From Diogma glabrata (lineage: Eukaryota; Arthropoda; Insecta; Diptera; Cylindrotomidae), in contig OY856186.1 of assembly GCA_963693315.1 (NCBI GenBank), positions 279,825,491 through 279,889,490 of the forward strand: a stretch of 64,000 bases of DNA, read 5' to 3'. The notes beneath the pieces are model-generated. The model saw only the letters and a list, made by a program, of their open reading frames with translations. It searched no databases and was not told the origin of the DNA. Positions 14,482 through 26,729 of this stretch are shown piece by piece (position 1 is the first letter of the stretch; each line of letters starts with the position of its first letter). The position numbers were made by a program, and so were the translations under genes.

Positions 14482-14600
14482 AACTCGTCACCAAATTATT
14501 AGTCGATTATTTTTCAACATTGCCAGTCATGCCATACCTCAAATGACATTCGTAATAATGATTATGAAAAATAATCGATTATTATTTGACGACTCGTGAT
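14482..14600. repeat. Short palindromic element inside the hAT element
   Basis: Arms of about 33 bp (14482-14515 and 14566-14600) are near-perfect reverse complements around AGTCGATTATTTTT / AAAAATAATCGATT, with a loop of about 50 bp. It could be a tiny foldback MITE nested in the hAT element. No clear target duplication was identified. Confidence 0.7.
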
Positions 14601-14814
14601 ATTATATATGAATATTTTCAAAAAACGTACGTATAGCGTATTCACAAATATTTTTGATAAAAAAAACGTATTATACGCTCCAAAAACGTATAGGTGGCAA
14701 GCCTAGTAGCATCGTGTGATGTGGAATGTAGTTTTGATTGCAAATTGCATATTTGTAGGTTATACTTTTAATTAAATTCATTTATGAAAATTGCAGGATA
14801 GTTCTGTTATTCTT

Positions 14815-15130
14815 AGTTTTTTTATTTAAGCTTATCTTTTTATTCAAGTGATTTTCGTTGACTCTTTTATCGGCAAGCTTTTTCTCATCAAAGATTATTT
14901 CCAAAGACAGGAATAAATGATAGTCAGATGCAGCAAAATCTGGGCTATATACATTGACTGCACCAAACTGCTAACCCAGTTAACAGTTCAATCATTTTTG
15001 GCGGATAATCAAAGATATGTGTAGTCTGGTTTAGTCATGATGGAAAACAACACCCTTTCGATTGAACAATTCTAATACTTTGTTAAAAAAATTAAACTGA
15101 ATTGATAAATGGCTGATATAAAAACGTCTC
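14815..15130 (-). pseudogene. mariner transposase fragment
   Basis: Reading the minus strand from about 15130 downwards gives an NKVLELFNRKGVVFHHD segment, then TRLHISLIIRQK with stops, then NVYSPDFAASDYHLFLSLE and a short basic tail. These correspond to the mariner catalytic core: the second aspartate in the HHD-N-A-R-P-H-T block, and the YSPDLAPSDYHLF block holding the third aspartate (D34D). At least four in-frame stops are present and both the N-terminal DNA-binding part and the extreme C-terminus are missing, so it is dead. Terminal inverted repeats were not found. It lies just outside the right target duplication of the neighbouring hAT element. Confidence 0.85.
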
Positions 15131-16438
15131 TGAATACAGAGATTAACAGATTAGTTTTAAAATCGCTAGGACAGCTAGGAGGACATATTCCGAGGAAGGA
15201 CAGAACCTACAAAAGCAGAATTGTCCTTCCAAAAGGAGGACGACTGATCACCTTAAGAATACACTTTCTGTAGGCTCATTGTTTCACTATAATGATTATT
15301 CCTGCCGTTTCTATCGGAAAAGAGGATCGATTCAAACCCACTAATTCTCATTAAAAACCTGCTTAGGAAAGAATAGAAAACGGCTTCATCGGTTGCTATC
15401 ATTCATTTTTAAAAGGGATTTTTTTCTCTAGAAATAGACTCATTGTGCCAATTCTTAAGCTTTTCCTCTGTCACATATTTTTCATAAATTTTGCAAACAA
15501 TTCATTTTCACTTATACCATGTTGCGGAATATTTTAATATAGTAGAAATCGCCCAGTGACCGAAATTATAAATAAAATGTCGCGGAATGAATAAAAATTC
15601 TCTCTATCGCAGAGAGAATTGCGAACAGAATTCCTTCTACGAAATTAATTACCTTAAGACGCAGCACATCTGCCTTGGCTAGTAGATCAGTGAAAAGTGG
15701 GTATGGGGATGTCTTAGGCATTTCGTAAAAGCATGAGAGTGCTGCTTTTTACCTAAAAGGTGTTCTGAGTCAATCTTGTTGTAGAAACCAAAACGAAATA
15801 AAACAACACAAAAGAAACACCAGATTGAGAAGAATATTTAGTTACTAGGTAGAAGGTGTCTAGCACTTTTCCCCATTAAATCCACCCATGGAGACTAGTG
15901 TGCTATAGGTTGTTATAAGTCTCCCCTGATTATCTTAAGTCCTACAAAATCCTCTAACCAATCAAAAGAAAACTTAATATATCATATAAAATTCTGCAAC
16001 GAACATTATCATCCACCAAGAACAACGAAAACTTTTGTAAATTCAAAAAAAACTGTTTAATATTACAAAAAAAAACATAATCAAAACCCAGCAAAAAAAA
16101 TCATCGGATTAACAAAAGAAAATTTTAAATAAGATACAATTTCACTACAGTATAATTCTTCTAAATTACCTAATAGAGCAAGAGCCCGCGACGGCCAGAC
16201 CTTCGTTATTTTATAAAAGCTGAAAGTTTTTCTACGCAAACCTCCTACTCAGGTAGGAACGATTGGCGACATATGAAGCTTGAATCATGGTGGCCATGGC
16301 AGGGAGGAGGTAACAAAGGGGCCTCCAAAGTTGCGTTAAAGTATAAAAGGTAATTTTTTTATATATTCTTCGGGATAGTATTAGAACTCACGTCAGCCAT
16401 TGTCAGACATTTGCTATCGTGGTACACCTCTGCCTGAC
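15131..16438. other. Spacer between mariner relic and reverse satellite array
   Basis: Moderately AT-rich DNA with no intact ORF. A short open stretch on the plus strand (about 15150-15270, containing LGQLGGHIPRKDRTY) and one on the minus strand near 15440-15500 (EEKLKNWHNESISREKNPF) look like decayed protein-coding DNA, but I cannot place them in a family. The last ~150 bp before the array show no satellite similarity. Confidence 0.4.
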
Positions 16439-19400
16439 TGAAGTTAATTAAGGGTAGTTTTCTCCTAAACGACAAGGGGTACAAAATCTGGAAGTTCATA
16501 TTTTATCGTTATACAAACTATAATGATTCTAATTTAGAAGTGACGATCCGGTCTGCTGATGCAAAACCCCTCTTTGCTTGTGAGGCTAGAGTTAATTAGG
16601 GGTAGTTTTCTGCTAAGCGGCAAGTAGCATAAAATCTGAAAGTTCATATTTTATTGGTGCAAACTATAATGGTTCTAATGTAGAAGTGATAATCGGGTCT
16701 GCTCATGCAAGAGCCTACTTTGCTTGTGAGGCTAGAGTTAATTAGAGGTAATTTTCTCCTAAACGGGAAGGGGTACAAAATCTGAAAGTTCATATTTTAT
16801 TGGTACAAACTATAATTATTCTAATTTAGAAATGACGATTGGGTCTGCTCATGCAAAAGCCTACTTTGCTTGTAAAGCTAGAGTTAATTAGGGGTAGTTT
16901 TCTCCTAAACGGAAAGGGGTACGAAATCTGAAAGTGCATATTTTTCGGTTCAAACTATAATGGTTTAAATTTAGAAGTGACGATCGGGTCTGCTCATGCG
17001 AAAGCCTAATTTGCTTGTGAGAATAGAGTTAATTAGGGGTAGTTTTCTCCTAAACGGCAAGGGGTACAAAATCTGAAAGTTCATATTTTATCGGTTCAAA
17101 CTATAATGATTATAATTTAGAAGTGACGATCGGGTCTGCTCATGCAAAAGCCTACTTTGCTTGTGAGGCTAGAGTTAATTAGGGGTAGTTTTCTCCTAAA
17201 CAGAAAGGGGTACAAAATCTGAAAGTGCATATTTTATCGGTTTAGACTATAATGGTTCTAATTTAGAAGTGACGATCGGGTCTGCTCATGCAAAAGCCTA
17301 ATTTGCTTGTGAGGATAGAGTTAATTAGCGGTAGTTTTCTCGTAAACGGCAAGGTGTACAAAATCTGAAAGTTCATATTTTATCGGTTCTAACTATAATG
17401 ATTCTAATTTCGAAGTGACGATCGGGTCTGCTCATGCAAAAGCTAAATTTGCTTGTGATGCTAAATTTAATTAGGGGTAGTTTTCTCCTAAACGGCAAGG
17501 GGTACAAAATCTGAAAGTTCATATTTTATGGGTGCAAACTATAATGGTTCTAATTTAGAAGTGACGATCGGGTCTGCTCATGCAAAAGCTAAATTTGCTT
17601 GCAAGGCTAAATTTAATTATGGGTAGTTTTCTCCTAAACGGCAATGGGTACGAAATTTGAAAGTTCATATTTTATCGTTATACAAACTATAATGATTCTA
17701 ATTTAGAAGTGACGATCGGGACTGCTCATGACAAACTCTACTTTGCTTGTGAGGCTAGAGTTAGTTAGGGGTAGTTTTCTCCTAAACGGCAAGGGGTACA
17801 AAATCTGAAAGTTCATATTTTATCGGTACAAACTAAATTGATTCAAATTTAGAAGTGACGATCAGGTCTGCTCATGCAAGACCTAACTTTGCTCGTGAGG
17901 CTAGAGTTATTTAGGGGTAGTTTTCTCCTAAACGACAAGGGCTACAAAATGTGAAAGTTCATATTTTATCGGTACATACTATAATGATTCTAATTTAGAA
18001 GTGACAATCGGGTCTGCTCATGCGAAACCCTACTTTGATTGTGAGGCTAGAGTTAATTAGGGGTAGTTTTCTCCTAAACGGCAAGGGGTACAAATCTGAA
18101 AGTTCATATTTTATCGGTACAAACTATAATGATCATAATTTAGAAGTGACGATCGGGTCTGCTCATGCAAAAGCCTACTTTGCTTGTGAGGCTAGAGTTA
18201 ATTAGGGGTAGTTTTCTCTTAAACGGAAATGGGTACAAAATTTGAAAGTTCATATTTTATAGGTGCAAACTATAATGATTCTAATTTAGAAGTGAAGATC
18301 CGGTCTGCTCATGCAAAAGCTAAATTTGCTTGGGGGGCTAGAGTTAATTAGGGGTAGTTTTCTCCTAAAGGCAAGGGGTGCTAAATCTGAAAGTCCATAT
18401 TTTATTGGTACAAACTATAATGATTCTAATTTGAAAGCGAGGATCCGGTCTGCTCAAGCAAAAGCCTACTTTGCTTGTGAGGCTAGAGATAATTAGGGGT
18501 AGTTTTCTCCCAAACGGCAAGGGGTACAAAATCCGAAAGTTCATATTTTATCGGTACAAACTTTAATGATTATAATTTAGAATTGACGATCCGGTCTGCT
18601 CATGCAAAACTCTACTTTACTTCAGGGGCTAGAGTTAATTATGGGTAGTTTTCTCCTAAGCGGCAAGGGGTGCTAAATCAGAACGCTCATATTTTATCGG
18701 TACAAACGATAATGGTTCGAATTAAGAAGTAATGATCGGGTCTGCTCATGCAAAAGCTTACTTTGCTTCTGAGGCTAGAGTTAATTAGGGGTAGTTTTCT
18801 TCTAAACGGCAAGGGGTACAAAATCTAAAAGTTCATATTTTATCGGTACAAACTATAATGATTCTAATTTAGAAGTGACGATCCGGTCTGCTCATGCAAA
18901 ACCCTACTTTGCTTGTGAGGCTAGAGTTAATTAGGGGTAGTTTTCTTCTAAACGGCAAGGGGTACAAAATCTGAAAGTTCATATTTTATCGGTACAAACT
19001 ATAATGGTTCGAATTAAGAAGTAATGATCGGGTCTGCTTATGCTAAAGCTTACTTTGCTTGTGAGGCTAGAGTTAATTAGGGGTAGTTTTCTCCTAAATG
19101 GCAAGAAGCACAAAATCTGAAAGTTCATATTTTATCGGTACAACTATAGTGGTTCTAATATAGAAGTGACGATCGTTTCTGCTCATGCAAAAGTTAAATT
19201 TGCTTCAGAAGCTAGAGTTAATTAGGGGTAATTTTCTCCTAAACGGAAAGGGGCATAATACCTGAAAGTTCATATTTTATCGATTCAAACTAAAATGGTT
19301 CTAATTTAGAAGTGATGATCGGTTTCGCTCATGCAAAATCTCACTTTGCTTGTGAGGCTAGAGTTAATTAGGGGCAGTTTTCTCCTAAACTGCAAGGGGT

Positions 19401-22400
19401 ATAAAATCTGAAAGTTCATATTTCATCGGTAGAAACTATAATGGTTCTAATTTAGAAGTAACGAACGGGTCTGCTCATGCAAAAGCCAAATTTGCTTGTG
19501 AGGATCAATTTAATTAGGGGTAGTTTTCTCCTAAACGGTAAGGGATACAAAATCTGAAAGTTCATATTTTATCGGTACAAACTATAGTGGTTCTAATGTA
19601 GAAGTGACGATCGGGTCTGCCCATGCAAAACCCAAATTTGCTTGTGAGGCTAGAGCTAATTAGGGGTAGTTTTCTCCTAAACGGCATGTTGTACAAAATC
19701 TGAAAGTTCATATTTTATTGGTACAAACTATAATGATTATAATTTAGAAGTGACGATCCGGTCTGCTCATGCAAAACCCTACTTTGCTTCAGAGGCTAGA
19801 GTTAATTAGGGATAGTTTTCTCCTAAACGGCAAGGGGTTCAAAATCTGAAAGTTCATATTTTATCGGTACAAACTATAATAGTTTTAATTTGGAAGTGAC
19901 GATCGGGTCTGCTCATGCAAAAGCCTACATTGCTTGAAAGGCTAAAATTAATTAGGGGTAGTTTTCTCCTAAACGGCAAGGGGTACAAAATCTGAAAGTT
20001 CATTTTTTATCGGTGCAAACTATAATGGTTCTAATTTAAAACTGAAGATCGGGTCTGCTCATGCAAAAGCTAAATTTGCATGGGAGGCTAGAGTTAATTA
20101 GGGGTAGTTTTCTCCTAAACGGCAAGGGGTACAAAATCTGAAAGTTCATATTTTATCGGTACAAACTATAATGATTCAAATTTAGAAGCGACGATCCGGT
20201 CTGCTCATGCAAAAGCTTACTTTGCTTGTGAGGCTAGAGTTAATTATGGGTAGTTTTCTCCTAAACGAAAAGGGGTACAAAATCTGAAAGTTCATAATTT
20301 ATCGGTACAAACTATAATGATTATAATTTAGAAGTGACGATCCGGTCTGCTCATGCAAAACTACTTTGCTTTTGAGGCTAGAGTTAATTAGGGGTAGTTT
20401 TCTCTTAAACGGCAAGGGGTACAAAATCTGAAAGTTCATATTTTATCGGTACAAACTGTAATGATTATAATTTAGAAGTTACGATCGGGTCTGCTCATGC
20501 AAAACCCTACTTTGCTTGTGAGGCATAAGTTAATTAGGGGTAGTTTTCTCCTAAACGGCAAGGGGTGCAAAATCTGAAAGTTCATATTTTATCGGTAGAA
20601 ACACTAATGATTATAATTTAAAAGTGACAATCTTATCTGCTCATGCAAAAGCTAAATTTGTTTCCGAAGCTAAAGTTAATTAGGGGTAGTTTTCTCCTAA
20701 ACGGCAAGGGGTACAAAATATGAACGCTCATATTTTATCGGTACAAACTACAATGGTTCTAATTTAGAAGTGACGATCGGGTCTGCTCATGCAAAAGCTT
20801 ACTTTGCTTGAGAGGCTAGAGTTAATTAGGGGTAGTTTTCTTCTAATCGGAAAGGGGTACAAAATCAGAAAAATCTTTTTTTAACGGTGCAAACTATAAT
20901 GGTTCTAATTTAGAAGTGAAGATCGGGTCTGCTCATGCAAAAGCTAAATTTGCCTGGGAGGCTAAAGTTAATTAGGGGTAATTTTCTACTAAACGGCAAG
21001 GGGTACAAAATCTGAAAGTTCATATTTTATCGGTACAAACTTTAATGATTCAAATTTAGAAGTGACGATCCGGTCTGCTCATACAAAAGCCAACTTTGCC
21101 TGTGAGGCTAGAGCTAATTAAGGGTAGTTTTCTCCTAAACGTAAAGGGGTACAAAATCTGAAAGTTCATATTTTATCGGTACAAACTATAATGGTTCTAA
21201 TTGAGAAGTGATGATCGGGTTCGCTCATGCAAAAGCTTACTTTGCTTGCGAGGCTAGAGGTTAATTAGGGGTAGTTTTCTCCTAAACTGCAGGGGTATAA
21301 AATCTGTAAGATCATATTTCATCGGTAGAAACTATTATGATTCTAATTTAGAAGTGACGAATGCAAGATCTAAATTTGCTTGGGAAGCTACAGTTATAAT
21401 TAGGGGTAGTTTTCTCCTAAACGGCAAGGGGTACAAAATCTGAAAGTTCATATTTTATCGGTACAAACTATAGTGGTTCTAATGTAGAAGTGACGATCGG
21501 GTCTGCTCATGCAAAAGCCTACTTTGCTTGTGAGGCTAGAGCTAATTAGGGGTAGTTTTCTCTTAAACTGCAAGGGGTACAAAATCTGAAAGTTCATATT
21601 TTATCGGTGCAAACTATAATGGTTCGAATTTAGAAGTGACGATCGGGTCTGCTCATGCAAAAGCTAAATTTGCTTCCGAAGCTAGAGCTAATTAGGGGTA
21701 GTTTTCTCCTAAACGGCAAGGGGTACAAAATCTGAAAGTTCATATTTTATCGGTACAAACTATAATGATTATAATTTAGAAGTGACGATCCGGTCTGCTC
21801 ATGTAAAACCCTACTTTGCTTCTGAGGCATAAGTTAATTAGGGGTAGTTTTCTCCTAAACTGCAAGGGGTACAAAATCTGAAAGTTCATATTTTATCGGT
21901 ACAAATTATAATAGTTCTTATTTAGAAGTGACGATCGGGTCTGCTCATGCAAAAGCCTACTTTGCTTGTGAGGCTAGAGTTAATTAGGGGTAGTTTTCTC
22001 CAAAACGGAAAGGGGTACAAAATCTGAAAGTTCATTTTTTATCGGTGCAAACTATAATGGTTCTTATTTAGAAGTGAAGATCGGGTCTGCTCATGCAGAA
22101 GCTAAATTTGCTTGGGAGGCTACAGTTAATTAGGGGTAGTTTTCTCCTAAACGGCAATAGGTACAAAATCTAAAAGTCCATATTTTATCGCTACAAACTA
22201 TAATGATTCAAATTTAAAAGTGACGATCCGGTTCTGCTCATGCAAAAGCTTACTTTGCTTGTGAGGCTAGAGTTAATTAGGGGTAGTTTTCTTCTAAACG
22301 GCAAGGGGTACAAAATCTGAAAGTTCATATTTTATCGGTACAAACTATAATGATTATAATTTAGAAGTGACGATCCGGTCTGCTAATGCAAAACTCTACT

Positions 22401-25400
22401 TTGCTTGTGAGGCTAGAGTTAATTAGGGGTAGTTTTCTGCTAAGCGGAAAGGGGTTCAAAATCTGAACGCTCATATTTTTTCGGTACAAACTATATTGGT
22501 TCGAATTAATAAGTAATGATCGGGTCTGCTCATGCAGAAGCCTACTTTGCTTATGAGGCTAGAGTTAATTAGGGGTAGTTTTCTCCTAAACGGCAAGGGG
22601 TACAAAATCTGAAAGTTCATATTTTATCGGTACAAACTGTAATGATTATAATTTAGAAGTGACGATCCGGTCTGCTCATGTTAAACCCTACTTTGCTTCT
22701 GAGGCTAGAGTTAATTAGGGGTAGTTTTCTCCTAAACGGCAAGGGGTACAATATCTGAAAGTTCATATTTTATTGGTACAAACTATAATGATTCTAATTT
22801 AGAAGTGACGATCTGATCTGCTCATGCAAAAGCTAAATTTGCTTCCGAAGCTAAAGTTAATTAGGGGTAGTTTTCTCCTAAACGGCAAGGGGTACAAAAT
22901 CTGAATGCTCCTATTTTATCGGTACAAACTATAATGATTCTAATTTAGAAGTGACGATTGGGTCTGCTCATGCAAAAGCTTACTTTGCCTGAGAGGTTAG
23001 AGTTAATTAGGGGTAGTTTTCTCCTAATCGACAAGGGGTACAAAATCAGAAAAATCTTTTTTTATCGGTGCAAACTATAATGGTTCTAATTTAGAAGTGA
23101 AGATCGGGTCTGCTCATGCAAAAGCTAAATTTGCCTGGGAGGCTAAAGTTAATTAGGGGTAGTTTTCTCCTAAACGGCAAGGGGTACAAAATCTGAAAGT
23201 TCATATTTTATCGGTGCAATTTATAATGGTTCTAATTTAAAAGTGACGATCGGGTCTGCTCATGCAAAAGCTAAATTTGCTTCCGAAGCTAGAGCTAATT
23301 AGGGGTAGTTTTCTCCTAAACGGCAAGGGGTACAAAATCTGAAAGTTCATATTTTATCGGTACAAACTATAATGATTATAATTTAGAAGTGACGATCCGG
23401 TCTGCTCATGTAAAACCCTACTTTGCCTCTGAGGCATAAGTTAATTAGGGGTAGTTTTCTCCTAAACGGCAAGGGGTAAAAAATCTGAAAGTTCATATTT
23501 TATCGGTACAAATTATAATAGTTCTTATTTAGAAGTGACGATCGGGTCTGCTCATGCAAAAGCCTACTTTGCTTGAGAGGCTAGAGTTAATTAGGAGTAG
23601 TTTTCTCCTAAACGGAAAGGGGTACAAAATCTGAAAGTTCATTTTTTATCGGTGCAAACTATAATGGTTCTTTTTTAAAACTAAAGATCGGGTCTGCTCA
23701 TGCAAAAGCTAAATTTGCTTGGGAGGCTAGAGTTAATTAGGGGTAGTTTTCTCCTAAACGGCAAGGGGTACAAAATTTGAAAGTTCATATTTTATCGTTA
23801 TACAAACTATAATGATTCAAATTTAGAAGCGACGATCCGGTCTGCTCATGCAAAAGCTTACTTTGCTTGTGAGGCTAGAGTTAATTAGGGGTAGTTTTCT
23901 CCTAAACGTAAAGGGGTACAAAATCTGAAAGTTCATATTTTATCGGTACAAACTATAATGATTATAATATAGAAGTGACGATCCGGTCTGCTCATGCAAG
24001 ACTCTACTTTGCTTGTGAGGCTAGAGTTAATTAGGGGTAGTTTTCTCCTAAGCGGCAAGGGGTACAAAATCTGAACGCTCATATTTTTTCGGTACAAACT
24101 TAAATGGTTCGAATTAATAAGTAATGATCGGGTCTGCTCATGCAGAAGCCTACTTTGCTTATGAGGCTAGAGTTAATTAGGGGTAGTTTTCTCCTAAACG
24201 GCAAGGAGTACAAAATCTGAAAGTTCATATTTTATCGGTTCAAACTGTAATGATTATAATTTAGTAGTGACGATCCGGTCTGCCCATGTAAAACCCTACT
24301 TTGCTTCTGAGGCATAAGTTAATTAGGGGTAGTTTTCTCCTAAACGGCAAGGGGTACAAAATCTGAAAGTTCATATTTTATCGGTACAAACTATAATGGT
24401 TCCATTTTATAAGTGACGATCGGGTCTGCTCATGTAAAACCCTACTTTGCTTCTGAGGTATAAGTTAATTAGGGGTAGTTTTCTCCTAAACGGCAAGGGG
24501 TACAAAATCTGAAAGTTCATATTTTATCGGTACAAACTATAATGATTCTAATTTAGAAGTGACGATCTGATCTGCTCATGCAAAAGCTAAATTTGCTTCC
24601 GAAGCTAAAGTTAATTAGGGGTAGTTTTCTCCTAAACGGCGAGGGGTAAAAAATCTGAATGCTCATATTTTATCGGTACAAACTATAATGATTCTAATTT
24701 AGAAATGACGATCGGGTCTGCTCATACAAAAGCCTACTTTGCTTGGGAGGCTAGAGTTAATTAGGGGTAGTTTTCTCCTAAACGGCAAGGGGTACAAAAT
24801 CAGAAAGTTCATTTGTTATCGGTGCAAACTATAATGGTTCTAATTTAGAAGTGAAGATCGGGTCTGCTCATGCAGAAGCTAAATTTGCTTGGGAGGCTAG
24901 AGTTAATTAGGGGTAGTTTTCTCCTAAACGGCAAGGGGTACAAAATCTGAAAGTTCATATTTTATCGGTACAAACTTTAATGATTCAAATTTAGAAGTGA
25001 CGATCCGGTCTGCTCATGCAAAAGCCTACTTTGCCTGTGAGGCTAGAGTTAATTAAGGGTAGTTTTCTCCTGAACGTAAAGGGGTACAATACCTGAAAGT
25101 TCATATTTTATCGGTGCAAACTATAATGGTTCTAATTTAGAAGTGATGATCGGGTTCGCTCATGCAAAAGCTTACTTTGCTTGCGAGGCTAGAGTTAATT
25201 AGGGGTAGTTTTCTCCTAAACTGCAAGGGGTATAAAATCTGAAAGTTCATATTTCATCGGTACAAACTACAATGGTTCTAATTTAGAAGTGACGAACGGG
25301 TCTGCTCATGCAAAAGCTAAATTGGCTTGTGAGGCTAAAGTCAATTAGGGGTAGTTTTCGCCTAAACGGCAAGGGGTACAAAATCTGAAAGTTCATATTT

Positions 25401-25953
25401 TATCGGTACAAACTATAGTGGTTCTAATGTAGAATTGACGATCGGGTCTGCTCATGCAAAAGCCTAATTTGCTTGTGAGGCTAGAGCTAATTAGGGGTAG
25501 TTTTCTCCTAAACGGCAAGGGGTACAAAATCTGAAAGTTCATATTTTATCGGTGCAAACTATAATGGTTCTAATTTAGAAGTGACGATCGGGTCTGCTCT
25601 TGCAAAAGCTAAATTTGCTTCCGAAGTTAAAGTTAATTAGGGGTAGTTTTCTCCTAAACGGCAAGGGGTACAAAATCTGAAAGTTCATATTTTATCGGTA
25701 CAAACTATAATGATTATAATTTAGAAGTGACGATCCGGTCTGCTCATGTAAAACCCTACTTTGCTTCTGAGGCATAAGTTAATTAGGGGTAGTTTTCTCC
25801 TAAACGGCAAGGGGTACAAAATCTGAAAGTTCATATTTTATCGGTACAAACTATAATAGTTTTTATTTGGAAGTGACGATCGGGTCTGCTCATGCAAAAG
25901 CCTACTTTGCTTGAAAGGCTAAAATTAATTAAGGGTAGTTTTCTCCTAAACGG
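16439..25953 (-). repeat. 146-bp satellite array, reverse orientation
   Basis: About 65 copies of the same monomer as at 1-11526, but reverse-complemented (AGTTTTCTCCTAAACGG and CTGAAAGTTCATATTTTAT recur every ~146 bp). Blocks of variants recur about every 11 monomers, for example the ACAAATTATAATAGTTCTT variant at 21901 and 23508 (1607 bp apart). Copies at the low-coordinate end (16439-19290) are more divergent and more irregular than those that mirror the forward array. The array ends at about 25953, running into a different tandem repeat through a shared short motif. Open frames near 18020-18500 are satellite artefacts. Confidence 0.97.
19294..25518. repeat. Right arm of giant inverted repeat
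   Basis: Mirror image of 1-6225 in exact register (coordinates sum to 25519). Monomers within one array differ from each other at many positions, whereas mirrored monomers are identical in more than a dozen segments compared, apart from 21289 versus 4230. The loop between the arms is 13.1 kb and is not symmetric. Confidence 0.93.
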
Positions 25954-26342
25954 CACGTGGTACAAAATTTTTATTGGTGGTACAAATTAGTACAAAATAG
26001 GTACTAAATAATGCAAAAGGTCCGAGTCGATTCTGCGCAGGTGGTCTTTCTAGCTTAATATTAAGCTAGCAGCGCCACGGGTTTTGTCGTAACGGCACGT
26101 GGTACAAAATTTTTCTTGATGGTACAAATTAGTACAAAATAAGTACTAAATAATGCAAAAGGTCCGAGTCGATTCTGCTCAGGTGGTCTTTCTAGCTTAA
26201 TATTAAGCTAGCAGCGCCACGGGTTTTGTCGTAACGGCACGTGGTACAAAATTTTTATTGGTGGTACAAATTAGTACAAAATAAGTACTAAATAATGCAA
26301 AAGGTCCGAGTCGATTCTGCTCAGGTGGTCTTTCCAGCTTAA
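25951..26342. repeat. 142-bp tandem repeat at the array edge
   Basis: Copies start at 25951, 26093 and 26235 (period 142 bp); the third is cut at about 26342. Each starts with CGGCACGTGGTACAAAAT, close to the satellite motif CGGCAAGGGGTACAAAAT, which is where the satellite runs into it. Copies one and two contain a perfect 20-bp palindrome CTAGCTTAATATTAAGCTAG (26050-26069, 26192-26211); in the third it is replaced. Confidence 0.9.
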
Positions 26343-26729
26343 GAGAGGTAGGTTTTTTACTTGTCGGTTTCAACAAAAAAGTTTGTAACAATCCCCAACA
26401 ACAACAATTTGCAGAAACCTTATAAAAATCAATGAAAAAAAAATAAAAAGATTTGAATAGAAAAAATTAATCATTTTTCTTAGAAATAAACTACTTTCAT
26501 ATTTTGCAGTAACTGCACGACCCATGATATAGAGTAGGCTTGCCGTGTGTTTTTCATATAGTGTGTTCTTGTTACAAAGTGTTATAGGGTTCTTGATACA
26601 AAAATGGGTGTACTCCTAACGAAAACCCTGACAAACATTCTGCGCATGGTGCACATTTTCATGCACTTTTTTATCTGAATAATTTTTAAGTTTTTTTAAT
26701 ATTCTATGGGCATATTACTTCAGTCTGAA
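26343..26729. other. Spacer with a hAT-terminus-like motif
   Basis: AT-rich, no gene. TAGGCTTGCC at about 26533 matches the first ten bases of the terminal repeat of the 11692-14705 hAT element, in the orientation expected if the inverted A-B copy that follows belongs to a related element. A matching opposite end was not found. Confidence 0.4.

Larger units (their letters stand above)
11692..14705 (-). mobile_element. Degenerate hAT transposon with 8-bp target duplication
   Basis: Termini are inverted: the left end reads TAGGCTTACCACCT and the complement of the right end reads TAGGCTTGCCACCT, each followed within about 35 bp by an AGCGTATA-type motif. Flanks are GTAACATC (11684-11691) and GTAGCATC (14706-14713), a 7/8 match to an 8-bp target duplication, the hAT hallmark. 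A transposase relic with a hAT dimerisation motif lies on the minus strand near 13735-13990. The left half is filled by two minisatellite-like blocks (11806-13575), either part of the element or a later insertion. Superfamily assignment is firm; the family is not determined. Confidence 0.85.

Noticed and set aside
15150..15270. Plus-strand stretch LGQLGGHIPRKDRTY as a transposase
   Set aside because: Superficially like the C-terminus of some DDE transposases, but too short, with no catalytic residues and no flanking repeats.
11080..19290. Second mirror relation between about 11080-11500 and 18850-19260 (coordinate sum near 30342)
   Set aside because: A similar unusual monomer subtype occurs in both, but divergence is as high as between ordinary monomers, so I do not claim an older inverted duplication.
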